Source: Psychrobacter sp. DAB_AL43B
Lineage (GTDB): Bacteria > Pseudomonadota > Gammaproteobacteria > Pseudomonadales > Moraxellaceae
Direction of reading: 5' to 3'
Assembly: GCF_900168255.1 (NCBI RefSeq)
Contig: NZ_LT799838.1
Span: 1,550,001-1,614,000, forward strand
DNA: 64,000 bases
The first letter of the stretch is position 1. Every line of letters begins with the position of its first letter. The notes below the pieces were generated by a model, which worked only from the letters and a program-made list of their open reading frames with translations, did not search any database and had not been told where the DNA came from. The position numbers were made by a program, and so were the translations under genes. Positions 52,418 to 62,097 of the stretch are shown here, piece by piece.

Positions 52418-53506
52418 ATGAAAGAATCCTTACGCCTGCGTTTAGACCAGATGGTAGACCGTTATGAAGAGGTTACCGCCTTATTATCGGACCCGAGTGT
52501 CATCAGTGATAATAATAAGTTCCGTGAATTGTCCGTTGAGCACAGCGATTTGATGGACATAACGACATTATGGCAGAACTATGTGCGTGCAGAAACGGAT
52601 CAAGCGGACGCAGAAGCGATGCTAGCCGACGCGACAGATCCTGACATGAAAGAGATGATGCAAGAAGAGATTGACAGTGCCCGTGATACCATCGTCGAGA
52701 TGGAAGAAGCACTGAATGTCATGATGTTGCCAAAAGATCCGAATGATAAAGTGCCAGCATTCCTTGAGATTCGAGCTGGTACTGGTGGTGACGAAGCAGC
52801 AATTTTCTCTGGTGATTTGTTCCGAATGTACCAAAAATACGCACAAACTCAAGGCTGGACGGTAGAGATTCTATCAGCCAATGAGGGTGAGCACGGTGGT
52901 TACAAAGAAATCATTACCCGTGTATCTGGTAATAGTGTTTATGGTCGTTTAAAGTTCGAGTCAGGCGTGCATCGTGTCCAGCGTGTTCCGGATACGGAAA
53001 GCCAAGGTCGCGTGCATACCTCAGCTTGTACGGTTGCGGTTATGCCCGAAGTTGAGATTGATGATACGGTTGATTTAAATCCAGCTGACATCCGTTTTGA
53101 TACGTTCCGCTCAAGCGGTGCTGGTGGTCAGCATGTGAATACCACCGACTCTGCCGTACGCTTGACACACATTCCAACGGGTACCGTGGTAGAGTGTCAA
53201 CAGGAACGTAGCCAGCATAAAAACCGTGCGCAAGCGATGAAAATGCTGATTTCTAAAATTCAGCAAGTTAAAGTACAGGCTCAAGTTGATGCAGCTGATA
53301 CGATACGTCGTGATTTGGTCGGTAGCGGTGATCGCTCAGAGCGTATCCGCACTTATAATTTCCCGCAAGGGCGTATGACCGACCATCGTATTAACCTTAC
53401 TTTGTATAAGCTTGATGCCATTATGGAAGGTGACTTGGATGAAATCCTTGATGCGTTGTTACGTGAGCACCAAGCGGACTTGATGGCCAGTATTGGCGGT
53501 GCTTAA
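52418..53506 (+). CDS. prfA: Peptide chain release factor 1
   Basis: RF1 recognises UAA and UAG stop codons and releases the finished peptide. At 362 residues the length is normal. The catalytic GGQ is in [16 protein letters not shown] near residue 235. The tripeptide that reads the stop codon lies in [14 protein letters not shown]; here it is Pro-Asp-Thr where E. coli has Pro-Ala-Thr, a middle position that varies among bacteria. The gene is not next to hemA or prmC, unlike the common arrangement. It is followed by a lipoprotein gene on the same strand. Confidence 0.97.
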   Translation: MKESLRLRLDQMVDRYEEVTALLSDPSVISDNNKFRELSVEHSDLMDITTLWQNYVRAETDQADAEAMLADATDPDMKEMMQEEIDSARDTIVEMEEALNVMMLPKDPNDKVPAFLEIRAGTGGDEAAIFSGDLFRMYQKYAQTQGWTVEILSANEGEHGGYKEIITRVSGNSVYGRLKFESGVHRVQRVPDTESQGRVHTSACTVAVMPEVEIDDTVDLNPADIRFDTFRSSGAGGQHVNTTDSAVRLTHIPTGTVVECQQERSQHKNRAQAMKMLISKIQQVKVQAQVDAADTIRRDLVGSGDRSERIRTYNFPQGRMTDHRINLTLYKLDAIMEGDLDEILDALLREHQADLMASIGGA

Positions 53507-53545
53507 TAAGAGATTCACAAGCCCATAAAATAAGAGGCGTACCCA

Positions 53546-54019
53546 ATGCATATGACAACTAACTCATCGCTAATATTACCGTTTAACAAAATTGCGATTA
53601 TTATTGTGGCGATGTTGATGTCATTTTGGCTAGCTGCTTGTAGCGTCACGCCTTTATCAACGCCAGCTGTGGAGCCAGAGCAGACTAGTAGCACTGTAGC
53701 AAATAATGAAAGTGACCCGCTTTCTTATCAAGCGTGCGTTTATCCTCCTGATGAAATGGTACAAGCTTGCAATAAAAAGGGTGGGGCTTTTTCGCAGCAA
53801 GGCATGCTTGGCTGTTATCAATGTGTGTTGTCTTATACGGATGCAGAAAAAACCTGCCAAGATAGTACTGACTGCCAAGGCAAGTGCAAAAACACCGGTG
53901 AATTTATTGAGAGTGGCGCTAAAAACCAGTCTGGGCAATGCGCTAGTGACAGCAGTCCGTTTGGCTGTTATCAAACCATTGAAAAAGGCGTGGCACAACC
54001 TGCCATTTGTGTCGATTAA
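53546..54019 (+). CDS. Cys-rich putative lipoprotein
   Basis: This 157-residue protein has a lipoprotein signal: the hydrophobic stretch IAIIIVAMLMSFWLAAC ends in lipobox LAAC with the acylated Cys near residue 32. The mature part is Ser/Thr/Pro-rich for 35 residues, then contains ten further cysteines in patterns such as GCYQCVLSYTDAEKTC and CQDSTDCQGKC, suggesting a disulfide-bonded envelope domain. I do not recognise a characterised family. Starts at codon 1 or codon 3 (MHMTT) are possible; GAGG lies upstream. It could share a transcript with prfA, 40 bp before it. Confidence 0.65.
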   Translation: MHMTTNSSLILPFNKIAIIIVAMLMSFWLAACSVTPLSTPAVEPEQTSSTVANNESDPLSYQACVYPPDEMVQACNKKGGAFSQQGMLGCYQCVLSYTDAEKTCQDSTDCQGKCKNTGEFIESGAKNQSGQCASDSSPFGCYQTIEKGVAQPAICVD

Positions 54020-54145
54020 TCCGTTTGTCGTGTGAAAAATAGATAAGTGTTATTCAGTTTTATTTAAATGTGTTATTTGAACTTTTTATTTTAAATTTAT
54101 CATTTCCGTTTATTCCTTTAATTATCTAATAATTTTGAGAGTGTT

Positions 54146-55684
54146 ATGTCAAAGCCTAATAATCAAAATCAGAATCAAGAGCAAGTTCCAGAAGATGCCA
54201 ACGAGCTGATTGCTCAACTGCAAGCCAAGCTAGATGAGATCACTGCTTCAGGTAAGCAGCCTTATCCTAATACCTTTAAGCGCACTGATTATGCTCAAGA
54301 CTTACAAACGGCTTTTGATGGTATATCGAAACAAGAAATCGCTGACAATGATGCTAAAGGCGAGAAAACACAGGTCAATGTCGCTGGTCGCGTCATGTTT
54401 AACCGTGGTGCATTTATTGTTATCCAAGATATGACAGGTCGCATCCAATTATATGTGGCACGTAAAGAGTTAGATGAAGAGACACTGGCAAGCATTAAAT
54501 CGTTAGATTTGGGTGATATCGTTGGCGTATCAGGTTATATCGGTCGCTCGGGCAAAGGCGATTTGTACGTACATATTGAAAAGTTTGAATTATTAACCAA
54601 GGCTCTACGCCCTATGCCAAATAAGTTTCATGGCTTAGCAGATGTAGAAGCCCGTTATCGCAACCGTCATCTTGATTTGATGACCAATGAAACGACTCGT
54701 GATACTTTTATGGTTCGCAGTCAGGTAGTCAGTGGTATTCGCAAGTTTATGTTGAATGAGCGTTTTATGGAAGTTGAAACGCCTATGATGCATCCTATCC
54801 CAGGTGGTGCGGTTGCGCGTCCGTTTGTGACCCATCATAATGCGTTAGATATGCCATTATATCTGCGTATCGCGCCTGAGCTTTATCTCAAACGCTTAGT
54901 CGTTGGTGGCTTTGAGAAAGTATTTGAGATTAACCGTAGCTTCCGTAATGAAGGGGTCTCAACCCGTCATAATCCTGAATTTACCATGATTGAGTTTTAT
55001 CAAGCCTATGCAGATTATCATGATTTGATGGATTTGACTGAGCGCTTATTTAACGAATTGGCGACAGATATCTTGGGTAGCACTGAGATTACTTATCAAG
55101 AAGAAGCCATCAGTCTAAAAGCGCCTTTTGAACGTCTATCTATGTCTGATGCGATTGCCAAATATGCAGAAAACTTTGACATGACACGTATTAACGATCG
55201 TGAATATCTAGCAGAGTACGCATCGACAACGCTTAAGCAGCAAGTAAAAGACGTCTTCGGTGTGGGTAAGTTGCAGACGATTATTTTTGAAGAAACCGCT
55301 GAGCATCAATTACGTCAGCCAACCTTTATCACGGAATACCCAGCTGAAACTTCACCACTAGCACGCCGCAGTGATGACAATCCTGAGATTACTGATCGCT
55401 TTGAGCTATTTGTCGGTGGTCGTGAATTGGCCAATGGCTTTAGTGAGCTCAATGATCCAGCTGATCAGGCTGAACGCTTTCATGGTCAGGTCGCTGAAAA
55501 AGACGCTGGCGATGATGAAGCGATGCACTTCGATGCAGAATATATCGAAGCGCTGTCTTATGGTTTACCGCCGACCGCTGGTGAAGGTATCGGTATCGAT
55601 CGCTTAGTGATGCTATTGACAGACTCTGCGAGCATTCGTGATGTAATTTTATTTCCACATATGCGCCGTAAGCTTGACGGTTAG
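54146..55684 (+). CDS. lysS: Lysyl-tRNA synthetase, class II
   Basis: LysS charges tRNA-Lys with lysine in the cytoplasm. The 512-residue protein has an N-terminal OB-fold anticodon-binding domain (about 75-170, with [10 protein letters not shown] and [13 protein letters not shown]) and a class II catalytic domain. Motif 2 is [20 protein letters not shown] near 270, and motif 3 is [16 protein letters not shown] near 480. [18 protein letters not shown] is the usual active-site region. The N-terminal 15 residues are Asn/Gln-rich. It is a housekeeping gene likely transcribed alone. Confidence 0.97.
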   Translation: MSKPNNQNQNQEQVPEDANELIAQLQAKLDEITASGKQPYPNTFKRTDYAQDLQTAFDGISKQEIADNDAKGEKTQVNVAGRVMFNRGAFIVIQDMTGRIQLYVARKELDEETLASIKSLDLGDIVGVSGYIGRSGKGDLYVHIEKFELLTKALRPMPNKFHGLADVEARYRNRHLDLMTNETTRDTFMVRSQVVSGIRKFMLNERFMEVETPMMHPIPGGAVARPFVTHHNALDMPLYLRIAPELYLKRLVVGGFEKVFEINRSFRNEGVSTRHNPEFTMIEFYQAYADYHDLMDLTERLFNELATDILGSTEITYQEEAISLKAPFERLSMSDAIAKYAENFDMTRINDREYLAEYASTTLKQQVKDVFGVGKLQTIIFEETAEHQLRQPTFITEYPAETSPLARRSDDNPEITDRFELFVGGRELANGFSELNDPADQAERFHGQVAEKDAGDDEAMHFDAEYIEALSYGLPPTAGEGIGIDRLVMLLTDSASIRDVILFPHMRRKLDG

Positions 55685-55733
55685 AGATAGTTTGCTTGCC
55701 ATAAGTCCATGCTGGTACTAAACTGAACATAAG

Positions 55734-55771
55734 AAGGCTATTTCTGCTTTTAGTAGCTATGAAATAGCCTT
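55734..55771 (+). terminator. Hairpin after lysS, weak terminator
   Basis: AAGGCTATTTC pairs with GAAATAGCCTT around a 16-nt loop. The T-tract after it is interrupted (ATATGATTTTT), so termination may be partial and could let transcription pass into the next gene. Confidence 0.5.
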
Positions 55772-55806
55772 ATATGATTTTTGAGTACTTAATTGATAGG
55801 GACGTT

Positions 55807-57102
55807 ATGAATACTATGGACACTCAACAAGTACCGCCCTCGATTTGGCAACAGATGATTCAGCAAAATTTTTTATCTTTGTATGATTTGCCAGAAGACA
55901 GGATAACTGACCCTGAATATTTTCAGGGTTATGATTTTGTCTTTGAATTTTCTAATGCGACGGTCTATCTTATCGTCAATGATGTCGTGATGCAGGCAAA
56001 CAAGCAAGACATTGATAGTACTCAAGTTCGTACATGGAGAAAAGAGGTTGTCAATCAGCTTATCAAGCAACATGCTCAGCTTTACCTTAAAAATGATAAA
56101 GCCATCGCTAATAAAAATGAAGCAGCATTTAATAAACCGGTTTATTTTATCGGTTTAACCTCACTTTCAGTACAGCATCAAGACAGTTCTCAGAATGATC
56201 AGCAAAACAAGTATTCAGAAACGCCATCCTATGCGGTTGGTTATGAGTATGGCAGTCAGTTTTTCGCTGAAGATTGCGTGTTGGATTTAGACGACGAAGA
56301 AAGCGTTTTACAAGTGTTTAGCTATCAAAATTTTTCTGAGATATTAAAGCAATTGGTAACGCCAAGTGACTTGACTGCATTTTTAGATTTTCATCGCCGT
56401 CAGCTGACTGGGTTTGAGATATTTGAAGATGAATCGACTTTGCTTACTCAATTTCTACAAGCGCCAGATTTTCATCAAAGGGCGATTGAGGTGCAAGAGC
56501 AGCTGGTTAAGTATGAATTGATAGAGCAGATTGAACCGCGTTTGCTAAGAGCGGCAGAGCCTGAGCAAACGGAGTTTGCGGCAGCGCTGATGGCAGAGAT
56601 TCAAAAGAATACTCGGATGTGGTACAAGCTTTTTAATAGTTTAATCAAAAGTTGTTATGAAGCGGGTACGCCACTACCAAAAGAGCAGGTTGATATTTTG
56701 GTGGATGAGTCCATGTACACCTATGCGTGTTTAATAGAAAAAATATTGGCGCATAGAATGATTGCTCAAGAATCACGCTGGACAGGCTATGTGCGCCACG
56801 AGCACTCTTATAACGTCTTTGGTCGCCATTATTTAATAGTGTTTTATGCGCAAGATGAAAAAAGCTCATTAAGTGCAGACAAGGTTCGTGCCTCTCACCA
56901 AGATTTGCTATTTGAGCTCAATGCCCAAATGCAGCAGCCTATTATGCAAGAGCTGTTTTTAATTGGTGTGGACGTTAGGCCTTGTGAAGACAGCGTGAAT
57001 ACCGAAGTACATCTTGATGCCTTCCATCAGCATGGATCGCTTATAGATGCGAATACGCAGCGTTTATACCAACAACTGGCTCAGTTGAGAGCTCAATCAT
57101 AA
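55807..57102 (+). CDS. Uncharacterised protein between lysS and dnaX
   Basis: I do not recognise this 431-residue protein. It has no signal peptide and no membrane segment. It begins MNTMDTQQVPPSIWQQM, with AGGGA before the ATG; an 11-residue longer frame starts at 55774. It is rich in Gln, Glu, Asp and aromatic residues and looks like a folded helical cytoplasmic protein. Distinct blocks are VFEFSNATVYLIVNDVVMQ near 45, LTAFLDFHRRQLTGFEIFEDE near 200, and YVRHEHSYNVFGRHYLIVFY near 335. An active role beside DNA or translation genes is only suggested by position. It precedes dnaX by 95 bp. Confidence 0.6.
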   Translation: MNTMDTQQVPPSIWQQMIQQNFLSLYDLPEDRITDPEYFQGYDFVFEFSNATVYLIVNDVVMQANKQDIDSTQVRTWRKEVVNQLIKQHAQLYLKNDKAIANKNEAAFNKPVYFIGLTSLSVQHQDSSQNDQQNKYSETPSYAVGYEYGSQFFAEDCVLDLDDEESVLQVFSYQNFSEILKQLVTPSDLTAFLDFHRRQLTGFEIFEDESTLLTQFLQAPDFHQRAIEVQEQLVKYELIEQIEPRLLRAAEPEQTEFAAALMAEIQKNTRMWYKLFNSLIKSCYEAGTPLPKEQVDILVDESMYTYACLIEKILAHRMIAQESRWTGYVRHEHSYNVFGRHYLIVFYAQDEKSSLSADKVRASHQDLLFELNAQMQQPIMQELFLIGVDVRPCEDSVNTEVHLDAFHQHGSLIDANTQRLYQQLAQLRAQS

Positions 57103-57197
57103 CCTAGCTTTGAGACTTAATTTTGATGGCTAGTTTTAAGATAAATCGCTGATTTGATGCTTTACTTATATTTTTACGACTCACATTGGCATTCATT

Positions 57198-59156
57198 ATG
57201 ACGCAGCAATATCAAGTTTTAGCCCGTAAATACCGGCCCAAAAACTTTCACGAGTTGATTGGGCAATCACACGTCTCACAAGCATTGATTAATGCGATTG
57301 ATTATAATCGTCTTCATCATGCCTATCTATTTACCGGTACGCGCGGTGTCGGTAAGACAACTATCGCCCGTATCTTATCTAAATGTCTAAACTGTGATAC
57401 TGGTATTACCAGCACCCCATGTGGCGTGTGTGATAATTGCGTGGCGATTGATCAAGGACGTTTTATTGATCTGATTGAGATTGATGCGGCCTCTCGTACC
57501 AAAGTTGAGGACACGCGCGAGCTACTTGATAACGTGCCGTATGCGCCAAGCCAAGGTCGTTATAAAGTGTACCTGATTGATGAAGTGCATATGCTGTCGA
57601 CACACAGTTTTAATGCCCTCCTTAAAACCTTGGAAGAGCCGCCTGAGCACGTCAAGTTCCTATTAGCAACTACGGATCCTCAAAAGTTGCCGATTACTAT
57701 TATCTCTCGCTGTTTACAGTTCGTACTGCGTCCTTTATCGCAAAGCTTACTCAGTGAGCATCTCGCCAATGTTTTAACCCAAGAACAAGTAGGCTATACG
57801 CAGCCTGCACTTTGGCAATTGGCCAGTGCGGCAAAAGGTTCGGTACGTGATGCCTTATCGTTGACCGATCAAGCCATTGCTTTTGGTCAAGGTGCGCTTG
57901 ATGATGTGACCGTCAATGCGATGCTTGGCTTGATTGATGCGGCCGACTTAGTAAGCTTAATTACAGATATCTACCATCATGATAAACCTGCCGTCGCTGC
58001 CCATATTGAGCAGATGCGCGCACAAATGGTCGATGCCAGCAGTATGTTTGATGGACTTGCTGAGCTATTACATCAGCTGGCATTGACCCAACTGCTACCT
58101 GAGGTTGCTCTCAACGTTAATGAAGCGCAAGCACAGCATATCAATAAGCTTGCGCAGCATATGAGCCCTGACGTATTACAGCTTTATTATGAAATCGTGG
58201 TGCAAGCACGTGAAGGCGTCAAGCTTGCCAGTACGCCAATGCAAGCGCTTGAGATGTGTATTTTACGTCTCTTGGCTTTTCGCCCCTTACCGGTTGATGA
58301 GATCTTAACCAACATAGCTGATAGCACTATACCGACTATAGAGACAGCATCTCCTACTGTTGCCTCCAATACAGAGTCATTAAGCTCTGTTGAGCACCCT
58401 GTATCAATTCCATCATCGATATCAGAGTCAGTGCCGCTGCTACAAGAAGACGATATTGATTATCGTAGTGATGTTGATGCTACTGTTGATATCGAGCAAC
58501 AAAGTTCAAATTATGATAGTAGTGAAGTAAACGAATACGATCGTTACTACGATCATAATGAGCTGGAACTACTAAGTAATAACGTTAGCTCTGAACCTGT
58601 TGTTGAGCCTGAACCTGTTGTTGAGCCTGAACCTGTTGTTGAGCCTGAACCTGTTGTTGAGCCTGAACCTGTTGTTGAGCCTGATGCAAATAATTCTCAG
58701 TTATTAAGCCAGCCTGAGGATCCGCGTACCCTGCTGCGTTGTTCACCGCAAGAATTGACCGGTGAGTGGACGCCAGAAAAATGGGACTATTGGCTACAAA
58801 CCGCTCGTGAAGCCGGTAGTTTAGCTCAAGATGAATTGGCACTTGCGCGCCAAGGTATGATGACAGGGAGCTGTAATGAGAAGGCGGTCTTTGTCACTGC
58901 GGTTGATAGTAAGCATTTGCAAGCGACCTTTGAGCAGCTAGCAGCAACATTACACGCGCAGTTTACTCAAGCAGAAATCAGTTTGCAAATAGATGGCAGC
59001 ATCATGCAAGCCGATGATAAAACGCCTGAGCGTCGTCAACAAAAACGCCTCATACAAGCCAAAACGGTGGCAGAGTCAAGATTGCTCAATACGCCAGTCA
59101 TGCAGTATTTAACCGAGCGCGGCGAAGGGAAAATGGGCAAAGTTCAGTTATATTAA
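57198..59156 (+). CDS. dnaX: DNA polymerase III tau/gamma subunit
   Basis: DnaX is the ATPase of the clamp loader and joins the replicase to the DnaB helicase. Walker A is GTRGVGKTT near residues 47-55, the zinc module CLNCDTGITSTPCGVCDNC lies near 63-81, and DEVHMLS and ISRCLQF follow. The C-terminal tau domain is present (RTLLRCSPQELTGEWTPEKW onward). Between them is an acidic linker containing five VVEPEP-type repeats encoded by an 18-bp array. No A-rich slippery heptamer like that of E. coli was found, so a separate gamma product is doubtful. The TTG start at 57186 was rejected in favour of ATG at 57198. The binding partner psi may be the holD-like gene at 14770. Confidence 0.95.
   Translation: MTQQYQVLARKYRPKNFHELIGQSHVSQALINAIDYNRLHHAYLFTGTRGVGKTTIARILSKCLNCDTGITSTPCGVCDNCVAIDQGRFIDLIEIDAASRTKVEDTRELLDNVPYAPSQGRYKVYLIDEVHMLSTHSFNALLKTLEEPPEHVKFLLATTDPQKLPITIISRCLQFVLRPLSQSLLSEHLANVLTQEQVGYTQPALWQLASAAKGSVRDALSLTDQAIAFGQGALDDVTVNAMLGLIDAADLVSLITDIYHHDKPAVAAHIEQMRAQMVDASSMFDGLAELLHQLALTQLLPEVALNVNEAQAQHINKLAQHMSPDVLQLYYEIVVQAREGVKLASTPMQALEMCILRLLAFRPLPVDEILTNIADSTIPTIETASPTVASNTESLSSVEHPVSIPSSISESVPLLQEDDIDYRSDVDATVDIEQQSSNYDSSEVNEYDRYYDHNELELLSNNVSSEPVVEPEPVVEPEPVVEPEPVVEPEPVVEPDANNSQLLSQPEDPRTLLRCSPQELTGEWTPEKWDYWLQTAREAGSLAQDELALARQGMMTGSCNEKAVFVTAVDSKHLQATFEQLAATLHAQFTQAEISLQIDGSIMQADDKTPERRQQKRLIQAKTVAESRLLNTPVMQYLTERGEGKMGKVQLY
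58593..58682 (+). repeat. Five perfect 18-bp repeats inside dnaX
   Basis: GAACCTGTTGTTGAGCCT is repeated head to tail five times without change (58593-58682), coding for repeats of EPVVEP. The 18-bp unit keeps the reading frame, so copy number can vary without breaking the gene. Confidence 0.95.
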
Positions 59157-59223
59157 ACAATCAGAAAATTAATTATTAATGTTTTACAAAAATTAGACTG
59201 TTAGTAAGCGCATTGCACATATT

Positions 59224-59264
59224 AAAATATCAAGGTGAAATTGCTTTATCACCTTGATATTTTT
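59224..59264 (+). terminator. dnaX terminator
   Basis: AAAATATCAAGGTGA pairs with TCACCTTGATATTTT around a 10-nt loop, followed by T-rich sequence, 68 bp after the dnaX stop. Confidence 0.9.
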
Positions 59265-59390
59265 GGTTTTATTGCATGATAAGTCGCTTTAGTTGACCAT
59301 AAGAGTTATATTTAAAAACTGTAAAATTCTTTGTAATCAGATATAATGGTTAAGTTATATTAACAATTATAAAGTAGCTTAGGTGAGAAT

Positions 59391-60290
59391 ATGTTAGATA
59401 ATTTACGTGGTATGGCCGTGTTTGCCAGTGTGGTCGGACACGGCTCTTTTAGTGGTTCAGCTCGCGAACTGGGTATTACCACCAGTGCTGTCAGTCAGCA
59501 AATACGCTCTTTAGAAAACGAGCTCGGTGTGGTGTTATTACATCGCTCAACCCGTAAGCTAAGCTTAACAGAAGCGGGTGCAAGCTTTTATGAGGCGGCT
59601 AAAGACGTCGTTAGCGCAGCAGAGCAAGGTCGAATTAAAGTCAATCAACTACGTGATGAGCTGGCAGGTAGTTTGCGTATTGCAACGACACCTGAGCTGG
59701 GTGTACATCATATTTTGCCAGCTTTATCTACTTGGATGTCAGCGCATGACGACCTCAGTATCACTTATTTTGCAGACAATAATTATATTGATATGATTGA
59801 TGAGCGTATCGATATTGCGGTACGTATGAGCCCCAATATCAACGACTCAACTTTGAGTAATCATCCCTTATCTGATGTGCGTCAAATGTTGGTCGCTTCA
59901 CCACAATATTTACGTCAGCACAAAAAGATTGAAACCCCGAAAGATTTGGCAGACCATCAGCTGATCTGCATTGATATCATGAAAGATGCGAATCATGTTG
60001 AGCTTACTCAGACTGAGACTGGTAAAAAAACACGCATTAAAATGAACTCACGTATCCATACCAATAATGTCTTTATGGCAATGACCATCGCCAAAGAGGG
60101 TCATGGAATCCTTAGAATGATGGAAATGGATGTTAAAAAAGAGCTGGAATCTGGCAATTTGGTCGAAGTTTTGACCGGCTACCAGATGCCAAGCTTTGTG
60201 CTGTATGCTGTTACCTTAAACCGTGAGCAACAGCCTGCAAAAATCACCCGCTGCTTAGAAGTATTAAAAAAATACTTTCATGCAAACTAA
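59391..60290 (+). CDS. LysR-family transcription regulator
   Basis: This 299-residue regulator has the LysR winged-helix domain at its start: LRGMAVFASVVGHGSFSGSARELGITTSAVSQQI (core FASVVGHGSFSGSARELG and TTSAVSQQ) with recognition helix SAVSQQIRSLENELG. The remaining 210 residues form the substrate-binding-like effector domain (GSLRIATTPELG to the end), which resembles the DmlR/AaeR branch. The effector and target genes are unknown. It does not diverge from a tightly placed partner gene; argD converges with it. A strong terminator follows. Confidence 0.9.
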   Translation: MLDNLRGMAVFASVVGHGSFSGSARELGITTSAVSQQIRSLENELGVVLLHRSTRKLSLTEAGASFYEAAKDVVSAAEQGRIKVNQLRDELAGSLRIATTPELGVHHILPALSTWMSAHDDLSITYFADNNYIDMIDERIDIAVRMSPNINDSTLSNHPLSDVRQMLVASPQYLRQHKKIETPKDLADHQLICIDIMKDANHVELTQTETGKKTRIKMNSRIHTNNVFMAMTIAKEGHGILRMMEMDVKKELESGNLVEVLTGYQMPSFVLYAVTLNREQQPAKITRCLEVLKKYFHAN

Positions 60291-60337
60291 CGCTTGATCT
60301 ATTTAAGCGCTAATGCAGTTGACTGATTAGTAACAAG

Positions 60338-60376
60338 AAAAAATCCTATAGATAATGTATATCTATAGGATTTTTT
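60338..60376. terminator. Terminator between LysR gene and argD
   Basis: AAAAAATCCTATAGAT pairs with ATCTATAGGATTTTTT around a 7-nt loop. T-runs on both strands suit both convergent genes. Confidence 0.9.
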
Positions 60377-60427
60377 TAAGCGTGTGTTTTAACGGCTGTT
60401 ATTTGAATATCATTTTATAACAATGGT

Positions 60428-61609
60428 TTAGAACGATGGTTTTAATAAGTTAACAAGACGTTCGACCACTTGTGAGCTTTCATCACGGCTAATATTAAGC
60501 GGTGGTAGCAAACGAATGACATGACCACCAGTGACGTTGATGATGAGTTTCTGTTCATCACGGGCACGATCAACCAATTTGCTACAGTCCATATCCTTGG
60601 GTAGTACAATCCCAATCATCATCCCAGCACCGCGGCTACTGACCCCATATTCTCCAAAAGCATCAACCATACTCTCGCGGATAAACTGTCCTTCGCTGAC
60701 AGCATTGTTCATGATATCGCTGTTTGCCAATACTTCATATACGCTATGTACCACGCGGCTGGCTAATGGCGTGCCACCATAGGTTGAGCCATGACTACCA
60801 GCACCGAACAAGCCGTTAGCGCGACCACGTACCATACAAGCCCCTACTGGGAAACCATTACCTAAGCCTTTGGCCGTCGTCAATACATCAGGGCGAGCAT
60901 TACTATGCTGATAAGCGAAATATTTACCAGTGCGTCCATTACCGGTTTGCACCTCATCCAGCATAAATAACCAATTATGGGTATCGCATATTGCTTGTAG
61001 CTGTTCAAGGTAAGTAAAGCCGTTAGCCGCCGTATTAAGACCGCCTTCACCTTGAACAGGCTCTACAAAGATAGCGCAAATATCTTCATGGTCATGAGCT
61101 GCTTGTTCAATCGCTGCAATATCACCAAAAGGAACACGAATAAAATCTTCATCTAAGGTATAAAAGCCTTCGCGCGCCTTAGGGTTGGCTGTGGCGGATA
61201 AGGTCAATAGCGTACGACCGTGGAATGATTGCTCCATGACTATGACTTTTGGGCGCTTAAAACCCTGCTGATACGCGTATAGCCGTGCCAATTTTAGTGC
61301 TGCTTCGTTTGCTTCAGCGCCACTATTAGCAAAAAACACACTGTCCATTTGCGCCGCATTACATAAGGCTTCACCAGCACGCTCTTGCCAATCGATACCA
61401 AATAAATTACTGGTATGAACCAAAGTTGCCGCCTGCTGCTGGATAGTATCTGTGACTTGTGGATGACAATGGCCTAAGCCACATACCGCGATACCAGTCA
61501 GTGCATCTAAATAGGGGGTATCATCTTTGGTATAAAGCCAACTTCCTGAACCTCGTGTAAAGCTGATTGGTTGACGATTATAAGTGGGCATCAGGTAAGT
61601 AGCAGACAT
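60428..61609 (-). CDS. argD: Acetylornithine aminotransferase
   Basis: ArgD is a PLP-dependent class III aminotransferase that makes N-acetylornithine in arginine synthesis and often also serves the succinyldiaminopimelate step of lysine synthesis. The PLP lysine is in TTAKGLGNGFPVGA near residue 245. FFANSGAEANEAALKLAR, MEQSFHGRTLLTLSAT and FMLDEVQTGNGRTG are all family-typical. The 393-residue length is normal. The start is the ATG at 61609, with AAGGA 8 nt upstream; the ATG three codons earlier lies inside that ribosome site. A terminator shared with the LysR gene follows. Confidence 0.92.
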   Translation of the reverse strand: MSATYLMPTYNRQPISFTRGSGSWLYTKDDTPYLDALTGIAVCGLGHCHPQVTDTIQQQAATLVHTSNLFGIDWQERAGEALCNAAQMDSVFFANSGAEANEAALKLARLYAYQQGFKRPKVIVMEQSFHGRTLLTLSATANPKAREGFYTLDEDFIRVPFGDIAAIEQAAHDHEDICAIFVEPVQGEGGLNTAANGFTYLEQLQAICDTHNWLFMLDEVQTGNGRTGKYFAYQHSNARPDVLTTAKGLGNGFPVGACMVRGRANGLFGAGSHGSTYGGTPLASRVVHSVYEVLANSDIMNNAVSEGQFIRESMVDAFGEYGVSSRGAGMMIGIVLPKDMDCSKLVDRARDEQKLIINVTGGHVIRLLPPLNISRDESSQVVERLVNLLKPSF

Positions 61610-61650
61610 GTACAACATCCTTGAAATAATAAAGTGGTTAAAGGTAGGGG

Positions 61651-61848
61651 TTATAGCTCATCAGAAAACGGCGTAGATTCGGCAGGTAAAGTATAATCTT
61701 CGTTTGCCCATGCGCCTAGATCAATAAGCTTGCAGCGATGACTACAAAAAGGCTTATATTTATTGTCTTGCCATGCAGTCTGAGTGCCACAGCGTGGACA
61801 AGGATAGGTTCTGGGTGAAGTGTTGGTGCTGGGAGTAAGTTCAGTCAT
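61651..61848 (-). CDS. yacG: DNA gyrase inhibitor YacG (zinc protein)
   Basis: YacG is a small zinc protein that inhibits DNA gyrase by binding GyrB. The 65 residues carry the zinc motif [30 protein letters not shown] followed by C-x3-C near residues 17-39 (key parts CPRCGTQ and [14 protein letters not shown]). The tail EDYTLPAE is the usual family end. An in-frame start 15 codons upstream was rejected since those residues are not typical and lack a ribosome site. It lies 41 bp before argD on the same strand, so the two may be co-transcribed. Confidence 0.9.
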   Translation of the reverse strand: MTELTPSTNTSPRTYPCPRCGTQTAWQDNKYKPFCSHRCKLIDLGAWANEDYTLPAESTPFSDEL

Positions 61849-62097
61849 AATAAAAGTAAGTATATCCTTGGTATTATCAAAATAGGTTAGCAAAAAAGAA
61901 AGTATTTATAATTATAATAAGCGACAAATAAGAGTCAGTATTGTGTGTCTATTCTAAAATTATTGCTATAGCGAACAGCTTTACAGTGCCATTTGTCGAT
62001 GGATAATCACGGTCCTTGTATTACTATTGGGCTGCATTGACTATATAATAGCATGTGGTCGAATAATGACAAATGACAAATACTTTAAGGGTAGTAC

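Noticed and set aside
58593..58682. Possible CRISPR array
   Set aside because: Units are contiguous 18-bp coding repeats without spacers.
58585..58842. Repeat-rich minus-strand ORF (QQQVQA repeats)
   Set aside because: It is the antisense shadow of the dnaX repeat array.
57198..59156. Programmed frameshift for a gamma subunit in dnaX
   Set aside because: No A-AAA-AAG-type slippery sequence with hairpin was found near the expected site.
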